The position numbers and the translations under genes are program-made. A stretch of DNA of 64,000 bases from Ignelater luminosus (lineage: Eukaryota; Arthropoda; Insecta; Coleoptera; Elateridae), in the NCBI GenBank assembly GCA_011009095.1, contig VTPC01091034.1:211629-275628 (forward strand), in the 5' to 3' direction. This document shows, piece by piece, positions 46,983 through 58,995 of this stretch. The notes below the pieces were generated by a model that ran no database searches, was not told the origin of the DNA, and saw only the letters and a program-made list of their open reading frames with translations. How positions within the stretch are numbered: position 1 is the stretch's first letter; every line of letters starts with the position of its first letter.

Positions 46983-49900
46983 TTAATTTCGACTTCCAAA
47001 CCATGAAGAGATAAATCCAAGAGACCTAATTCGATTAATAATATAATAACTTGCATAACTAACCTGATTAAATATGTCAGCTAATAACTTATTTGCTATC
47101 CTTATTTGTTTTTCTTTATTTTGTTCCAATTTTTGTTGTACTTCAGGTAGTTTCTTGTAATGTTTTGCAGTCATTTGTTTCATTTCTTTGACAGTGAAAA
47201 CATGCTGTTTTCCACACATTTTATCTAAAATATTAAAACCACTTTAAAATTTATTTGTTGATTAAATTCAAACTGTTACATTGTACAAAATCCAGGTAAG
47301 TCACCAGCACTTACTTCTATCAGTGTTACTCTTACAAGGAATACCACTCGTCAAAGCCAGGAGTTGTTTGTATTTTTGACATCGTTGTTCTCTCATGTAC
47401 GCCAAATCAAGCAAGCATTGTCTTCTTTGTTCGGCAGATGCAATAAAACTTGGTTTATTTGCACACAAATACTCCTTAAAAATCAAATTCAAGTGTAAAT
47501 GAATATTGAAGGATATTGAAAATACATACTTACTTGCAAAGTAGGTTTGTGCGACTTTTTACATTTCTGTTTCTTACAGTATTTTTCACTAGATTTGGTT
47601 GAAGTATTTTCTTTACAAGACTCTTCACCACTCTTACTGCAATCACTATAAACTTTTTTAACTTTTTTACATTTGCTACGTGGGCTGGGAATTTTAATCT
47701 TTATTTCTTCTAATACAGGCTGCTTCTTTTTGCATTTTTTCTTAAGATTTTCATCTGATTCTAAAGTTACAATGTAAGCTAAGCCACCCTTTTTTCTTCT
47801 AAGAAAGTTCCGTAGTTTACCACATTTCGAACAATAACCACTAGATGAATGTGATTTTCTATATGAACACTTACAATATTCCTCTTCCCTCTCTAAATCT
47901 TCCAGCTGATTTATAGTATCACGAATCTGCTGAATGGTATCTGTTGGCTTATTGTAACAGGTACAAACATGTCCTGGAAGTGTGTAATAATGTTTTCCTT
48001 GATTGTTATAATAGCATGGCTGACATAAAATATATCTAGTATTATCGTTTTGTAAACTTGATCGTCGATAATCACTATGACGTCGTCTACAACAATGACA
48101 CAATTGACTAGTTGAGCTTGGAAGTGTAAAACAAGTTTCTGAAGAACTAGAAGAGCTTTCGCTACTACTACTGATTACTACTTTTGGTGGACTGCTACGT
48201 TGCATGCATGAAGATGTTGCCTGGTCTTTTTTACCACAACTTTTAGTTTGTGTTGGTTTATCACTTTTACAAGAGCAAGTAGTTGCTGTATATGATTCTT
48301 TTGTACATGTTGGATTTGTATTTGTACAACACTCTTTTACCTCAGTGCTACCACAGGGGTAATCTGCTGTAGAACATGCAACAGCAACAGCTTCGTTACT
48401 ACAAGAAGCATCTTGTCTTAATGTTATTCTATCAGTAATCTCCTTACCACAACAAACATCTTTTTTTAATGGCATTCTATCGGTAACCCCCTTACCACAA
48501 CAAGCATCTTTTTTTAATGTTATTCTATCAGTAACCTCAAAATCAGAGCCAACATTATGTGGAGAACATGGTGAAGTAGGTTTCTTAGATCTTGAATTGC
48601 TACGTTCTACACAAGATGGTTGTAATATTTGTGGCTCGCTCCTTATATTTTCTATTGGTATTTCAAAAGTATAACGACGGATTGATGTCCGACATTTTAT
48701 ATCATTAGTATTTGTAGTATACTGCTCATTAGATAATAAACGTGCATTTTTCAAATCAATTCTTCCATTTTCACAACAATTTATTACATTATCATCAGAT
48801 ACAGGTCGAGATTGACTCTGGCAGGGACATGGAGCACTTGTCGAACCAGTTGGTGATTGTTGCTTACTTGAAGAATGTTTACACTTAGACGATCCTTCAG
48901 ATGAGAATTGGATATGTTTATTTGGTGATCCAGATGGACTTCTGGAGTTTCCCCGAGGACTAATGTAACGCCCTTTACAGCAACTATTTCTACAAGTGCG
49001 TTTAGAACATCCACCCAGTGTTGAACACTTTGATGTTCCTGATGATTTTTCAGTAGTGACGACATACAAAGTCGTAGATTTTTTAAGACCTTTCATGTCT
49101 TCAACATGAGGTTTTTGTAAGATTTTATTTACATCGTCCTGAATTTGCGTTTCATTATTGGTTGATTTTGGACCATTTTCCAGTAAATTTTTAAGTTTAC
49201 ATAAATGAGAGATTTCATTATTGATCCAAAAGAGCTGTTGTTCTCGTTCCTTTTTTGCAAAATTGACTAAACGATCTTTATTCTCTAAACCATTTTGTTC
49301 TAATAATTCTTCAGAACGTGTCTTATTTTCACGCCAGCTTTGTAAGTCTTTAATATTCCTATTTCCATTTGAATGGTCTTTAGAATTTAAGGAATTAGCA
49401 GATGATATTAATGGTGTAATAGTTCTGGATGTTGTAGGATGAATACTATCATATAAATCATTCGTTGCTGAATTACTAGAATCACCATGATCATATTTAT
49501 CATTTTCACTGCCTTCTAATTTATCTTTTAAGTTTGTATCACCATCAGTTAAGGTAAATAATTGATTGCGCTGCAATTTTGTTTTCTTGTTACTTGTGGT
49601 ATTATTACTACTAGATTTTATCTCATCAGATGGACATTTTGCATTTTCTGGAAAGATGTCATTTGTAAAGGTTTGAGTCTGTAATTTCTTTAATGACATT
49701 TGATTTTCTTTAATACATAAATCCTCCAGCTGTACTGGTAGCCAAGGTTTATTATCATGCAAATTCAATTTATTTTCTTCGCTTTTCAAAACAGTATCAC
49801 TAATGTCACTTGCTGTAGTAGACGATTTTTTTTTATGAATAATTTCCCCAACTTCTGATTTTTTACTGACATCAATACTTCCTGAACTTTCATCTGAAAA

Positions 49901-51529
49901 TTTAGAATCGAGCATTGTTTGAACAATTTTCTTTAAATAACTTTTTTTGGCAACACTGTCATATTTCTTTGACTTTATTACTTTTTTAATACATTGTAAT
50001 TTTTTTTCTAAATCTGCATAATGTTTAGAAAAAGTCAGATCAGTTGACGAACTTTCTTTTGATGTAACTATTGAAACATCAGAAGATGGTGTAGTCATTG
50101 TTGATAAATCAGATCTAGGTGGACATTTTCTTAAATTAGTTGGTATAACAATCTCATTCTCCTTGCTGGTACTTGGAACAACTTCAATTTCATTAACGTC
50201 TGGAGGTTCAACCACATTTTGCGTCTTAAAATTTTCATCATATTCATTCCCAGACAAATATTCAAAACTGTTGCAATTTGACAGCGCATCCGAATTCGTT
50301 TGAGTGGCCATAGAACTATGAATATTTGTTTCCTTATCCGAATCGGAATGACAAACATAAAGAACACTTTGCCTTTCCATACCTTTTGCACTTGCGTCCT
50401 TTCTTGTACCAGCAGTTAAATCGAAATCTGTTTGTATAGCAACTGAAGGGTTTCTTGGAAGAGAAGTTTGTATAACCTTATCTCGACCTGGTAATGGTTC
50501 ATAAACTCCTCTACATTCAATAACAATTGGTTTAGCAATGCTCAATTTTAATATCTTCATATTTTTATAAAAAGAAATTCGATCAACCATATTTAAGTCA
50601 AGTTGACTATGCCATTTTTTTAAACTTCCATTTTTGGAGGTATTTAAAGTGTCACCATTGCCATTTAATCTGTCCTTTGGTGATGTTTCAGAATTTGTTT
50701 TAATTATGCGAGTGGATTCAGCAATAGGTCCTCGTGTTCTATCTTTCAATCTTTGCATGTCACTAATCAATTCCGAGTCGCTCGATAAATATTGCTGATG
50801 ATCGTCTGTTGTTGAGGATGAACTTGTGTAATTACTCTTAGAAGACTTGATACTTTCTGATGTACTAGTACTAGAATATGATGGTTTAAAAGGTATCACG
50901 GTTGGATTTATATCTGCACAAGTCTGAAGATTTTCAACAAAATCTATATTCTCAGTATCCGATTGTTTTAATCGTAAATTCTCAATACTTTTATCTTTAT
51001 ATGTAAACTGTAATAACTGATTTTTAAAATCCTTGTATTCTAATGTACTTATTATTGGCAATGAAATACTTTTTTTCAAAGTTCTATTTTTATTATTTGT
51101 CTCTACATTACTGTAACCAATATCTGCCCCATTATCCCATTCTAATTTACGATTGGATGCAACACTGCTCGTCGGAGAAGTCACACATATATTAATGTCG
51201 GATACTTTTGATGATTCACCTAATTCGTCTTGTCCTGCCATTGGGGATACTGATTGAGATAATATAGGTTTAATAGTTTCTTCAGAGATCTCTTCTGTAT
51301 TAACAGCTACTGTAGCACAGTCTTGTACATTACTTATGGGAGATTGTTTTACTTGTTCATACCAATCTTCTATTCTAAACGATGATGTTCCTGCACCAGA
51401 AAAGTATTTTGGAAGCCCACGATTTTGTGAATATTTCTTATAATATTCAAGTACTTGGCAAGAGACTGTTTTACTTTTATCATCCGATTCTGATAATGAA
51501 GATTTGTTTGAATATCCTTCACGTTCCAT
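46983..51529 (-). CDS. ALMS1-family centrosomal protein, 1465 aa in 3 exons
   Basis: Exons (minus strand) are 51529-47534, 47474-47315 and 47224-46983, with introns of 59 and 90 bp. Donors are CAA|GTAAGT and GAA|GTAAGT, acceptors TTTTTAAG and TATTTTAG; the frame is kept throughout. The ATG is preceded directly by an in-frame TAA. Residues 1-1100 are Ser/Thr/Asn-rich and low-complexity. About 990-1045 holds three units of 'TDRITLKKDACCGKG' type. About 1110-1260 is Ser- then Cys-rich ('CHCCRRRH', 'YCSKCGKLRNFLRR'). The last 135 residues look like an ALMS motif: 'KPSFIASAEQRRQCLLDLAY', then 'FTVKEMKQMTAKHYKKLPEV' and basic helices. This motif is shared by ALMS1, CEP295-type and C10orf90 proteins and acts at centrosomes and basal bodies; Drosophila Alms1 belongs here. 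The family call rests on the C-terminus only. Possible zinc binding by the Cys-rich part is inference. Confidence 0.8.
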
Positions 51530-51963
51530 TTAATGCCACAATAAAAACGGATTCTAAGAGCGTCACTAAAATTTGAAAGTGCAAAGATATCAAAATATAA
51601 TTTTTATAAACCCGGAATGAATTTCGAAATTAATTTTTTCAGTAACGATTCACCAAAATTTGTCATTTTTAAATAATGTCAATATAACCTATAAAAACAA
51701 AATTTCAAACATTACATTTAATGGATACTTACAGTTTGTTTTAAAAATATATAATTCAGACACTATTCCTTAAAATCGTAAAAAGCAAAATGTAGTTACA
51801 AGTAAGTAAAAGATTCTTTACAAACTATTGTATGTGACAGTTATTTAAATTTTGTAATAATGCGAAGTACGTTAAATTATAACATTTCTGATCTTTCAGA
51901 GAAAGATCCACAGAGAGCACCACACACGAACTTTGGCGTCAAATTCGAACGTTATAAATTAAG
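51530..51963. promoter_or_regulatory. Divergent promoter region (434 bp)
   Basis: The start codons of the ALMS-family gene (minus) and the 129-aa gene (plus) are 434 bp apart and point away from each other, so this interval must contain both 5' UTRs and promoters. It is AT-rich; I could not identify a specific factor site or a convincing initiator. Confidence 0.55.
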
Positions 51964-52353
51964 ATGAGCAGAATTACTAACGTAACATCCTCAAGATCGC
52001 AAACATCTTCTGGTTCGAGCTATACATGGTTTAAGTCTGGCATTTCTCTCAGTGATGTTGGAGAAAAACGAAATATCTGTATTGTAGAAGGTAGTGATAT
52101 GGAAAAATCCTGGGATTTGCGTACTAACGAAATGAGTAAATCAGTTTGGAGAAATGTAAAACCACCTTGCAATTTTGACATGTACCAGCCTATCATATCT
52201 GCTCGAAGGACAGAAATTGTACGTGCACAACTAAACCGTAAAATTAAATCTTCACAAAGGGATATGACGATGCCAAAAGCTCCTAAAAATGTAGTATTTG
52301 AAAGCAAGGGTATGGCTACAAATTTGAGGGGTCTTAAATTCTCCAAATTCTAG
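51964..52353 (+). CDS. Uncharacterised 129-aa protein
   Basis: A single-exon ORF starting MSRITNVTSSRSQTSSGSSY. The first 20 residues are Ser-rich, the middle has 'TWFKSGISLSDVGEKRN' and 'KSWDLRTNEMSKSVWRN', and the C-terminal half is basic ('SARRTEIVRAQLNRKIKSSQ', then 'PKNVVFESKGMATNLRG'). No signal peptide or membrane segment. AATAAA lies about 35 bp past the stop (52388-52393), supporting a real short transcript. It is head-to-head with the ALMS-family gene, so shared expression in centriole-bearing cells (for example testis) is possible, but that is inference. I do not recognise the family. Confidence 0.7.
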   Translation: MSRITNVTSSRSQTSSGSSYTWFKSGISLSDVGEKRNICIVEGSDMEKSWDLRTNEMSKSVWRNVKPPCNFDMYQPIISARRTEIVRAQLNRKIKSSQRDMTMPKAPKNVVFESKGMATNLRGLKFSKF

Positions 52354-52393
52354 GACATATGTAATAATTATGAGTTAACATTTAGTAAATAAA

Positions 52394-53678
52394 ATGGAAA
52401 TAAAAATGGATTCTAGTTGTATTTTTCTTATTGCTTATTCTTCAAGAATTTGTAGATGTTATGCGGATTATAATTGTAGTACGTACGTATAGCTTAATTT
52501 AAATTTTGCATTTTTTTTGTTCACCTGCGTATAAGTAATTTCAAGGCACCGAGATTTTCTTGGTGTTTCGAACGCACGATTTAAATTTAAAAAATTTCGT
52601 ATTTGAATTCGTACATTCTTCTGTTGCCACGTTCCCGTAACTTTACAGGACATGTTATAGTACAGGGTTTTCATTTGAAAACTTCCCACTTTGAACAACT
52701 CTTTAATTAGTAAAATTATCAAAAATCGCTGAAACACGTCGATTTTGTTTTGAAGAGGGACATTTAATAAGAATAACCTATTCTAATTAGTTGGGAAGCT
52801 TTCATCCTTCCCCCAACCATCCCCTCCAAAATCTTAAATGAGACTACCCCATGTGTAATATATCATTTTAAAGAGTATAAAATTCTCAATCTTTTACATC
52901 AGAGAAAATTAAAATCGACCGAGCTCGAGATATTCGATTTTCTTAAATTTCGTCATGATCATGCTTGCATTTTCACTGGTTTATTTGATTCGCGTCTTTG
53001 ATTCAAATAAAAATATCTCCGCCTGATGGAGTAAATGGAAATCATGAAAACGGTGATTGCATTGTGAATTCTCATAATTTGCATTGTAATATCTTTGGAG
53101 GCAGCTTGAATTTTAGATTTATAGGAAGAATTTACACAAAAAAAAATATATTCAGTAAATAACAGTATGGTAGGTTTAATAAATACTTAAACTAGAATTA
53201 TTTTCAGATAATTCAACAGGTAGGTATAGATGTGAAAACATTCTGTTATAATGAATAAGATCAGTAATATAGATAAATGGTCGGAATAAGATAACACAGC
53301 TAATTGTAAAAGGAGAGGCTAAATAGTTATATAGGTAGGTTGCGATATGCGACCAGCTGGTCAATAAGTTACTAACACCAAGTGCAAATAAGAAACGTAT
53401 AAGGTACGTAAGTAGCTGCATAACGAGAGGCTGCTTACTTAGTTTCTTGAAGAATTATTACCGGAGATAAGATCAGTACTCCACAAACAACTAAAATTGT
53501 TTACCGCAGCTCAAAAAGCAGCTAGGCTGACAGGGACTATCGAAATGCAGCTGCAGAGTAATAGAAATCAGGACCGTTCCAATTGCATCATTATTACATG
53601 TCTTAGAGGAAATTTGCAAAACTATCTACAATGTAGTTGAGCGAATATTTATCGGAAATATCCACATTGGTTAACTAG
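52394..53678. other. Unannotated intergenic stretch
   Basis: No recognisable gene. Two minus-strand open frames (52468-52737, 53176-53421) show no motif, no splice context and no repeat match. Confidence 0.35.
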
Positions 53679-53749
53679 GTGAAGTCTTCACTAGAAGCAA
53701 GAAGCGTTAAAGTTGCTCTGGGACACTGCCATGTAGACATCGCGGTACA
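53679..53749 (+). pseudogene. Upstream piece of an old R1/LOA-like RT, split by later insertions
   Basis: The frame VKSSLEARSVKVALGHCH-VDIAV leads to the 13-bp sequence ACATCGCGGTACA at 53737-53749. The same frame resumes at 57339 with 'NGYPQG', the conserved RT segment that precedes the YxDD box. Further upstream the element is not readable. Confidence 0.65.
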
Positions 53750-56213
53750 TGTAAATTTAGAAATTATACGAGATCCGATTAGGATACGGTAATTCGTCGA
53801 TATTACATTCTCTACTATGCTATTTAATAATCATACTATAAATAAAACGTGCTCAATAAAGTTGGTTCATCTCAAAGCAGTTCTTGAACCGCTTGTCAAA
53901 AATAAACCCGCCAACCCCTTTCCCCTCTGACCCTATCGTTACGTAATTAATAAAAGAAGACACACCGAGCCGTAGAGGGTCACTCTATCGTACTGCTTCT
54001 TTGCCTATTTGATATTCAATGGAAATGGCTTTAGGAAGACCAAACTTAGCTCTTTGCCATATCCCAACGTTTATTGTCTTTCGTTAATCATAGTTTTTCT
54101 CCCCTAGCACTTCTTGTCTATCTTTCGTCAACTGGCCCGAGTGGCCTGGGTTGCCGCTTCGTTCAGATGCCAAGCCTAACGTCTCAGAAGCCGGCAACGA
54201 GACGTATCTACATGACGAAAGGCCCGTATAATTGCGCCGGACGAGGCGTTTAGCTTCTTTGCCAAAAGCCCCGTATCTTTAGAAGCCCCATGGCTCCCTT
54301 ATTACTCTGGCGCGCTGACTAGATAAACAGTCTATGATAGGTTTGAGTTCTATAAATTAATTTTAAGACAAATAAAAATTGGGATAAAGCAAAAAAGGAA
54401 ATTTAAGCTTTTCGATTGCCAACTCATGTGCCTATAGAAATTTTAAATTTGTGTTGGCGTTTTCAATTTGTCTACTTTTTTCGTGAAGCGTTTTAATTCC
54501 TCCCACCATTCGTGTTTACTACTTAAACAATCTACCTCATTTATATTTGATGGCCACCTATAACCTATTTTAATTAAGTTTCTATTTCCTATTTCTCTAG
54601 CTTTTCTTTCTAACCTACATGTAAATAGTACGTGTTCCGCGGTATCTTCTCCCTCTCCGCATGTGCATCCTATTTCGTCCTCGTTTAATTTACCTATTTT
54701 AACTAAATAAGATCTAAAATTTCCATGTCCTGTTAGCAGCTGTACTACATCTTTATCTAATCTCCTAATTTTTCTCATTAATTCTATGTTTGGAATAAAT
54801 TTTTGTGTTAATCTACCTGTAGTTGCCTTTTTCCATCTATCATTCCAAATTTTTTTTAAATTTTGTGTAATCCTACTTTTAGCTAATGATCTAGGGGCAA
54901 CATTAAATATTTCCCTAATTCCTACTTCTTCAGCTGTTGCTTAGCTAGCTCATCTGCCCTTTCATTACCTATCATTCCTGCATGTGCTTTTATCCATCTA
55001 AATTGAATTCTAACGTTATCTAACACTTCCCTATATATATTCCATGTTTCCGCCTGTAAATTAGTCGGTTGTCGCATTCCTTGCAACGCTAATAAACCTG
55101 ATCTGCTATCACTATTTCAAGTACATTCCCTAAATACGAAATTATTCTCCCTAATGTACTTTAATGCCTCTCTAATAGCTAACAGTTCGCATTGAAAGAT
55201 TGAACACCACGATCCTAATTTGAATTTCCTATTTTTTATTTTCCTATCCTCGTTATATATAACATATGCCGCGCCTGCTCTACCATCTTCTAATCTAGAT
55301 CCGTCAGTATATATTTGAATGAAATCCTCCCTCTCCAAATTTCCAATAGAAAATTGAAATTTACCTATATCTGCCGGATGTCCTAAGTCACCTATATTTA
55401 CTCTACTTTCTATTTCTCTTCCATGTAATCCTAATTTTTCTAGAATTCCCTCTGACCTATTCTTAAAATTTTGATTTTTCTCTACTTCTGTTTTTAAAAA
55501 TATATCTATTGGCGTAACCTGACTAAGGACTAACACTGCTTCTGTAGATACTGTGTTATATGCTGCTGCTGCTCTAACTGCCAAAATTCGTTGTGCGCTC
55601 AATAATTCTTGTTTTTGTTTAACTTTTAAATTTCCAGCCCGTATTTCAGCAGCATATGAAATTCCCGGTTGTATCACCCCTTCGTATATCCTAGCTGCAG
55701 AATTACCCCTAAAGCCCCACGTTAATCTAGCTGCAGCTGCTAATCTATTTGCTAATAATTTTCCTTTTTGCGTAATATATTCTATATGGCTATTCCAAGA
55801 TAACCTATCATCTATTAAAACACCTAAATATTTAATACTATCTTTGCAACGAATTCTATCTTCGCCGATTCGAAAAGTTGGTTTTTCCTGACCTAAACTT
55901 TTACCAAAAAATAAAGCCCCGGTTTTACTCGCGTTAAATTTAAGTTTTTCATCTTTTGCCCATTGTAATAATTTACCTAACGCATCTGATCCTTTCTTTT
56001 TTAGCGCTTTAACCTGGGATGCCCTTACTATCACTAATGCATCGTCTGCAAAAGATATGATTTCGCAACCTTCTGGAAGATCTACTCTAAATATACTTTC
56101 ATACAATAGATTCCAGTAGATCGGCCCGGAGCACGAGCCTTGCGGGCAGCCCCTTTCTAATCTCCTGGACACTGTATTGGATGAAAGTTCTACCTGAGCT
56201 AGTCTATCAGTAA
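53750..56213 (-). mobile_element. R1-like non-LTR retrotransposon, copy A (5'-truncated)
   Basis: It consists of a truncated ORF2 (56213 to about 54443) and a 3' UTR of about 690 bp (54442-53750) that matches 56227-57021 in copy B ('CCCGCCAACCCC', 'CACCGAGCCGTAGAGGGTC' and 'TACTGCTTCTTTGCCTATTTG'). No poly(A) tail is present. It is bounded on both sides by ACATCGCGGTACA (53737-53749, 56214-56226). Confidence 0.8.
54443..56213 (-). pseudogene. RT / RNase H / CCHC part of an R1-like ORF2
   Basis: In order on the minus strand: 'FTDRLAQVEL', the RT signature 'RGCPQGSCSGPIYWNLLYES', catalytic 'FADD', 'LKFNASKTGALFFGKS', 'SIKYLGVLIDDRLSWNSHIE', then RNase H with 'IYTDGSRLEDG' and 'CELLAIREALKYI', and after a stop near 55117 'WIKAHAGMIGNERADELAKQ' and the C-terminal 'CTCGEGEDTAEHVLFTC' Cys/His motif (54443-54778). 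RT plus RNase H plus this C-terminal motif is the layout of R1/LOA/I-type elements. Endonuclease and most RT fingers are missing. Codons upstream of 56213 in the same open frame (to 56274) come from the neighbouring copy's 3' UTR and are not part of this protein. Several stops separate the parts; it is dead. Confidence 0.8.
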
Positions 56214-56226
56214 ACATCGCGGTACA

Positions 56227-57325
56227 GGTAAATTTAGAAAGTTTACGAGATCCGATTAGGATAACGCAATACATCGTAGAGAACGTTCCATCATACGTTA
56301 ATTCGTCGACATTACATTCTCTACTATGCTTGTAATAATAATAATCATGCTATTAATAAACTTGCTCAATTAATTAGTTCATCTCAAAGCGGTCCAGAAC
56401 CGCTTAACAAAAGGAAGCCCGCCAACCCCTATCCCCTCTGACCCTATCTTACTTATTTAATAAAAGAAGTCGCACCGAGCCGTAGAGGGTCGCTCTACCG
56501 TACTGCTTCTTTGCCTATTTGATACTTTAAGGCCTACTGTTTATTATAAATCCCCTGTTTACGTTCCGGTCCCTTCCCCCGAGTCCTCCGACCCACCGAC
56601 TTTCGCCTTGTCGCCGTTGGTGTCGTCTCTTCTCCTTTCCCGGTCGCTCTCTCCTGACATTTTTCGCTCGTCTTTCGCTAGCTGGCCCGAGCGGTCCGGG
56701 ATTGCTGCTTCGTCAGGGTACCTAGCCAACGTCTCAGAAGCCGGCAACGAGACGTATCTGCGTGACGAACGGCCCGACGTCGGACAGGGCGTCTAGCTCC
56801 ATTGTTGCCAGAAGCCCCGCTCCCTTGGAAGCCCCGGGCAGCCCTCTTACTCAGGCGAGGTTGCTAGACGGGCGATCCGTGGCGAGTTCGAGTTCCATAG
56901 GATAGTCTCTCGAGGCGAAGCCCGCGGGGTTAAGCGTCGGTGGTGGGTCAGTTTCGTCGGTAGGAAGGCAGTAGGGCGTTTCGAGGGGATTAAAAATGAT
57001 ATTTTATATGCCTATAAATTTCTAAATTTGAGTCGGGGCCTTCAATCTATCTACTTTTTTAGCGTATCGTTTTAACTCATCCCACCATTCTATTCTATTA
57101 CTTAAACTACCTACCTCATCTATATTCGATGGCCACCTATAACCTATTTTAATTAAATTTCTATTTCCTATTTCCCTAGCTCTATTTTCTAACCTACACG
57201 TGAATAATACGTGTTCTGCTGTTTCTTCACCCTCTCCGCATGTACATCCTATTTCACCCTCGTCTAATTTACCTATTTTAACTAAATAAGACCTAAAATT
57301 CCCATGTCCTGTTAGCAGCTGTACT
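56227..57325 (-). mobile_element. R1-like non-LTR retrotransposon, copy B (5'-truncated)
   Basis: Only the last part of ORF2 remains ('DVVQLLTGHGNFRSYLVKIG', 'CTCGEGEETAEHVLFTC'; stop at 57022), followed by a 3' UTR of about 795 bp. It is bounded by ACATCGCGGTACA at 56214-56226 and 57326-57338. The 62-aa GC-rich open frame at 56559-56747 lies inside the 3' UTR, and the matching part of copy A does not keep it. Confidence 0.8.
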
Positions 57326-58995
57326 ACATCGCGGTACAGAATGGCTACCCTCAAGGTCGCTGCCTTTCATTCCATCTTTGGTGTCTAATAATGGACGATC
57401 TTTTAGAGCGCTTAACAGCAAACGGCTTTCTCGCCCAGGCATACTCCGACAACAGGCTAATGTTAGTCCCTGGTTATAAAAAGATGGTGTAATTGTAGGG
57501 AGTAATTATTATTTAAGTTAATAGTAGTTGGGTAGTTGAATGATTAGAGAGAAGTTATGCAAGGTTATGAAGTGTATGGAATAGTAATGTAATGTAATGT
57601 GTGCGGTGTATTGTAAGGTTAATGTCGTTAATGTAAAAATAAAGAAATATATAAACCACACATTAAAAATCTTCTACAGTAATGACAATGGCCTTTTCGT
57701 CAATCCATCTAAGACTAAAGTAATTCTTTTCATCCACAGAAAAGAAACAGAAGGTTTAATGGAACCTATATTGTACAGTAGATCAGGAAGTCAAGTACTT
57801 AAAGGTGACCTTGAAAAGGAGATTAAGCTGGAAATCACATGTCGACAAGGTGGTAACCAAGTCGACAGGTGGTAGGTAGACTAAGGATTGTTTCTTTAGA
57901 TAGCCTACTGTATCTACATGCCAATTATTAGACCTAGAGTTATATGGTTCAATGGTGTGGTGGCCTAGGGTAAATCGTACTGTCATCGTTCAAACGCTGG
58001 GCAAGCTACAATGCCTGGTGTCTGGGTATAATCAGTGCAATGAGAACGATTCCTACGGTTGCAATTGAGGTTCTATTAAGGCTGCCGGGCTTTCCAACTT
58101 AGATAAGGCAGAAGGCCACGACGCTCATCTCAGAATGTGAAATGTAGGGTTCTAGCTTGGAAAGGGATTTAACACCGGCCATAGTCCAGTTATTTGAACA
58201 AAATATCTTTGTCCACTTACAGTGTAACACTGCATAGGAAGTACTCCACACAGAATTAGCTGATTTTCTGTAGAGATGGATCACGTGTAGATGTCAAGCA
58301 ATCTTGAGAACAGGCATTTGCTGAAACATTCACACGTGCAAAAGAGCTTCGCTCTGGGAAAGTATACCATGGTTTTCCAGGCTAAACCTTATGCCATTCT
58401 ATCGCTGGCATAGAGGGAAGATGTGATAATGACGGTACAAAAGATATATATCTGCTCCAACAGTCAGACGGCGCTAGAAAAAGTCTCTTATGCAGGAGTA
58501 CGCAGATGCTGTGGAAAAGCTAACCGCAGGGAAGAAGGTTAGCTTCGTCTGGTTCCTGGGCACAGTTGGATCCATGGCAACGAAAAGGCGGTTGAACTCG
58601 TCAGACTCGGAACTGAGGATACTCTTCCTAGGAATATCAAAGCAACAATCTCGTTCGTCCTAAACGCATGGGCTTACAAGATTCAAAAGTAAGCTATAGC
58701 TAAGAAACAGTGACTATATCACCAGGAAGAAATTGTGTAACCGGTTTTAACATGTCAAAGTTAAATTGACTAATAGACAAGAGCCAGATAACTCTAAGTC
58801 TTTTAATTGGGATCTCCAAGGGTCAGTACACTTTAAGAAGGCAGTTGTCGCTCATAGGTGTAGAGGAATAATGTGGGAATGACGATGAAACGTCGTTCCA
58901 CTTTCTGAAAAAACATGAGGGTTATGAGAGGCTCAAGTTTAAGACCTTTCAGATCGTTACGCCAGCAAGGAAGAAGTTGAGCTCTCTAGACTGAA
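57326..58995 (+). pseudogene. Downstream part of the old R1/LOA-like RT
   Basis: After the target sequence the frame reads 'NGYPQGRCLSFHLWCLIMDD', 'LLERLTANGFLAQAYSDN' (decayed YADD box) and stops near 57488. About 170 bp of foreign sequence follows, ending in AATAAAGAAATATATAAA, like a retroelement 3' end. The element resumes with 'NGLFVNPSKTKVILF', 'GLMEPILY', 'IIRPRVIW', an RNase H end ('PGHSWIHGNEKAVELVRLGT') and a C-terminal 'LRRQLSLIGVEE..CG..DETSFHFL' segment near 58840-58925. Many stops and frameshifts; it is the oldest layer here. Confidence 0.65.

Noticed and set aside
47041..47078. Short intron (38 bp, GTTAGT...ATTAG) in the last exon of the ALMS-family gene
   Set aside because: Too short for an insect intron, and reading through gives a reasonable C-terminus (SLGFISSWFGSRN).
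48784..50391. Other-frame open stretches inside the large ALMS-family exon on both strands
   Set aside because: Shadows of the real coding frame, with no motif of their own.
56559..56747. 62-codon highly charged frame, considered as a start of ORF1
   Set aside because: It lies in the 3' UTR shared by copies A and B, and copy A does not keep the frame.
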